Under the pieces are notes generated by a model, which saw only the letters and a list, made by a program, of their open reading frames with translations, had not been told where the DNA came from and made no database searches. Positions 62,244 to 64,000 of a stretch of DNA of 64,000 nt are shown here, in pieces (position 1 is the first letter of the stretch; every line of letters begins with the position of its first letter). Made by a program: the position numbers and the translations under genes. This DNA is from Lota lota (Eukaryota > Chordata > Actinopteri > Gadiformes > Lotidae), in contig JACYXH010000705.1 in the NCBI GenBank assembly GCA_026745465.1, forward strand, positions 2,712,501 through 2,776,500. The letters are read 5' to 3'.

Positions 62244-63243
62244 AAAGCCCGGATAATGGAGGATATACGTGAATGAATGTAGCCGAACACGCATCCTTTG
62301 TATTTGGTTGAGTTTTACACATAAGCCAAACAGTAAAAACGGTTTTATTTCACAGGAGCGGAACCACAGCGGCCCCAGACAGAGATCCGACAGCACCTCC
62401 AGGAGATTGGCACTCGTGACGTCTCATCCCACAAACGGTTCCCTGGCCTCTGATCCAGAGAAGCTTCACTAACGTCAAAGCAGAGTACAACACAACCACC
62501 AGTAAGTTAGAATAGTCACCTTTCTGGTCATTTGATTTAGTGTTTTATGTGTAGGCTTTAGTTTAAGTGTGTTAATGCAGTTGTGTAGGTCAACATTCAT
62601 TCAGATATGTCTCAGTACTAAAGACGTTTCCATGGATTAGCAAAGTAATGAACAGTATTTTATGTTCATGTTTTAGGCAAGGGTGGTGTTGTACAGAGCT
62701 GTCAGATGCAGGACCGGCGCTGGGAGCTGCAGGTGGAGGGAAGACCCGGAGCGGTGCGGTGCAGTCCAAGAAGGTGAGACATTTAACAGCACATCTCTTT
62801 CATTTTAGTAGTAATGATCGTAATTCCAGCTTCAATCAAGGCTACGCTGTGTGGAAGAAGGTCAATGTAAAATAAAGTGTAGCCATCTGAGTGAGCTATA
62901 GCATTACTGGAGTAAAATACATGTTGGTATCATAATGGGGAGAACAAATGTTCTGTGTGCAAATAAAACCCGTTTGAACTTTCAGAAGGACTGAGGCGAC
63001 GCAGCTGGATTTTCTTGCGGTGGTCAGCCTGAGGTCCTTGCGGTGGTCAGCTGGAGGTCCTTGTGGTTGTCAGCTGGAGGTCCTTGCTGTCATCTATCTG
63101 ATAAGTATTTCTTTATGATGGCTATAGTTTAAAACCCACCATATTTCTTATAAGAAGTGTGTTAATGCGGTGTTATAGGTCAACATTCATTCACTTATAT
63201 GTAGGTGTTACTCGGGTTTGTTTAAAGGCCTTTTGGGACTTCA

Positions 63244-63318
63244 ACAGTCTGCAAGTGGCGCTGAAACACATGAGGACCTAGGTCTCCCTCATGTGTTTCT
63301 GGCACAGTTTGTGTCTGT
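63244..63318 (+). ncRNA. miRNA-like hairpin, copy 9 (most diverged)
   Basis: The upper stem is intact. The lower 3' arm is altered (TTTCTGGCACAGTTTGTG): two changes give G-U pairs, one adds a mismatch and one falls in the existing mismatch. Confidence 0.5.
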
Positions 63319-63589
63319 AAAGTCTGTAAAATGTAGGATACATGTGAATGAATGTGGCCAAACACGCATCATTTGTATTTGGTAGAGTTTTACACAGAAG
63401 CCAAACATTAAAAAACGTTTTTATTTCACAGGACCAGAACCACAGCGGCCCCAGACAGATCCGACAGCACTTCCAGGAGATTGGCACTCCTGACGACTCT
63501 CATCCCACAAACTGTTCCCTGACCCTGGCCTCGGATTCACAGCTACCTGTCATGTCATGAAAGCTGCACAACCAACAGTAAGTTGTTAA

Positions 63590-64000
63590 CCTTCCTTGAT
63601 ATTTGATTTACAGTATCTTTGTGATGGCTAAAGTTGAAAATACAACATATTAGTGTTAAAGCACTTTTATAGGTCAACATATTTCAGATATGACAGTTGT
63701 TAACAGTGTTGATTATTGTCTAGTCTTTCTTTTTTTTTTTACTTCATTGTGACTGCTGCGTGATGTGTCATTATGTGCAGTGTTTTATTAAATGCATTTT
63801 CTGGCAGTGCCATTTATTTGAAGCCGGTCTCAACTCACCGTCTGTTGGTACAGTAAATGCAATTGTGCTGGTGGATTTCACCTCTAGTTAGTAATCTAGT
63901 TTTCTCCATTTAATCTGTGCTGTGAACTTGGACTATGCATTGACATTGAACATGTTAATGGTTGAATTTCTTTTGGCAACTTGAAGTCCATAATCCAGGA
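63590..64000. other. Downstream flank of the array, nothing recognised
   Basis: Unique AT-rich sequence with a poly(T) run near 63730. A weak inverted repeat exists around 63800 but does not fold convincingly. Confidence 0.4.

Larger units (their letters stand above)
52380..63590 (+). repeat. Higher-order tandem array of hairpin-plus-exon units
   Basis: Nine units of about 1.07-1.67 kb, with a degenerate partial copy at the upstream edge (52380-52470). Order within a unit: hairpin (about 75 nt), roughly 110 bp, exon-like block A (about 145 bp), roughly 200 bp, exon-like block B, then a 23-bp minisatellite (GGTCAGCTGGAGGTCCTTGC plus GGT) mixed with GCAAATAAAACACGTTTGAA segments. Two unit types alternate, giving a dimer of about 2.7 kb. 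The dimers starting near 55112, 57838 and 60707 are almost identical. Short frames are not kept between units, so the array is probably non-coding. Confidence 0.9.

Noticed and set aside
52739-62472. Repeated 60-79-codon frames in the array (MNECGQT... on +, MLFIVSPFC... on -)
   Set aside because: They read across predicted splice acceptors, shift frame between units through indels and lack domains. The pattern fits non-coding exons better than a protein family.
63765-63860. Possible tenth hairpin downstream of the array
   Set aside because: Only about ten pairs with several mismatches and a very large loop, and no similarity to the array hairpin.

Overview
The window is vertebrate nuclear DNA, almost certainly from a teleost fish. 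It has large multi-exon genes with GT-AG introns, long CA/TG microsatellites, dozens of minisatellites, tRNA-derived SINEs and relics of LINE and Harbinger elements. The very high density of short and long tandem repeats suits a cod-like (gadiform) fish, but that is an inference.

Layout: (1) 1-1100, + strand, the last two coding exons and 3'UTR of RFWD3. (2) 3243-28375, + strand, a complete GLG1 (Golgi glycoprotein 1 / ESL-1 / CFR-1): 26 coding exons whose splice phases all close to 1151 aa, with a 1.4 kb 3'UTR. RFWD3 next to GLG1 matches the neighbourhood on human 16q. GLG1 introns are packed with minisatellites, a 1.19 kb MITE and a LINE fragment. (3) 29688-34766, - strand, a complete fibulin-7 (FBLN7): 7 coding exons, 411 aa, lacking the first EGF-like module. 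GLG1 and FBLN7 converge tail to tail. (4) 34.8-52.3 kb, mostly gene-poor repeats: a 1.4 kb pyrimidine tract, two tandem C2H2 zinc-finger terminal exons (- strand), a possible terminal exon at 45.85 kb, a decayed HARBI1-like transposase and several palindromes. (5) 52.4-63.6 kb, an 11 kb higher-order tandem array.

The most exciting region is (5). Each of its nine units carries a hairpin of about 75 nt with pri-miRNA geometry (about 30 bp stem, 11-nt loop). About 110 bp downstream of each hairpin lies a repeated non-coding exon-like block with acceptor and donor, and a second exon-like block follows in most units. Stem transitions between copies turn Watson-Crick pairs into G-U pairs only if the + strand is transcribed. 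This suggests a tandem microRNA cluster carried in introns of a repetitive non-coding host transcript, comparable in design to primate C19MC. I do not recognise the miRNA family.

A second recurring pattern: several GLG1 minisatellites, and one in FBLN7, are built from the exon-intron junction itself, so a real splice site sits beside several to dozens of copies of itself.
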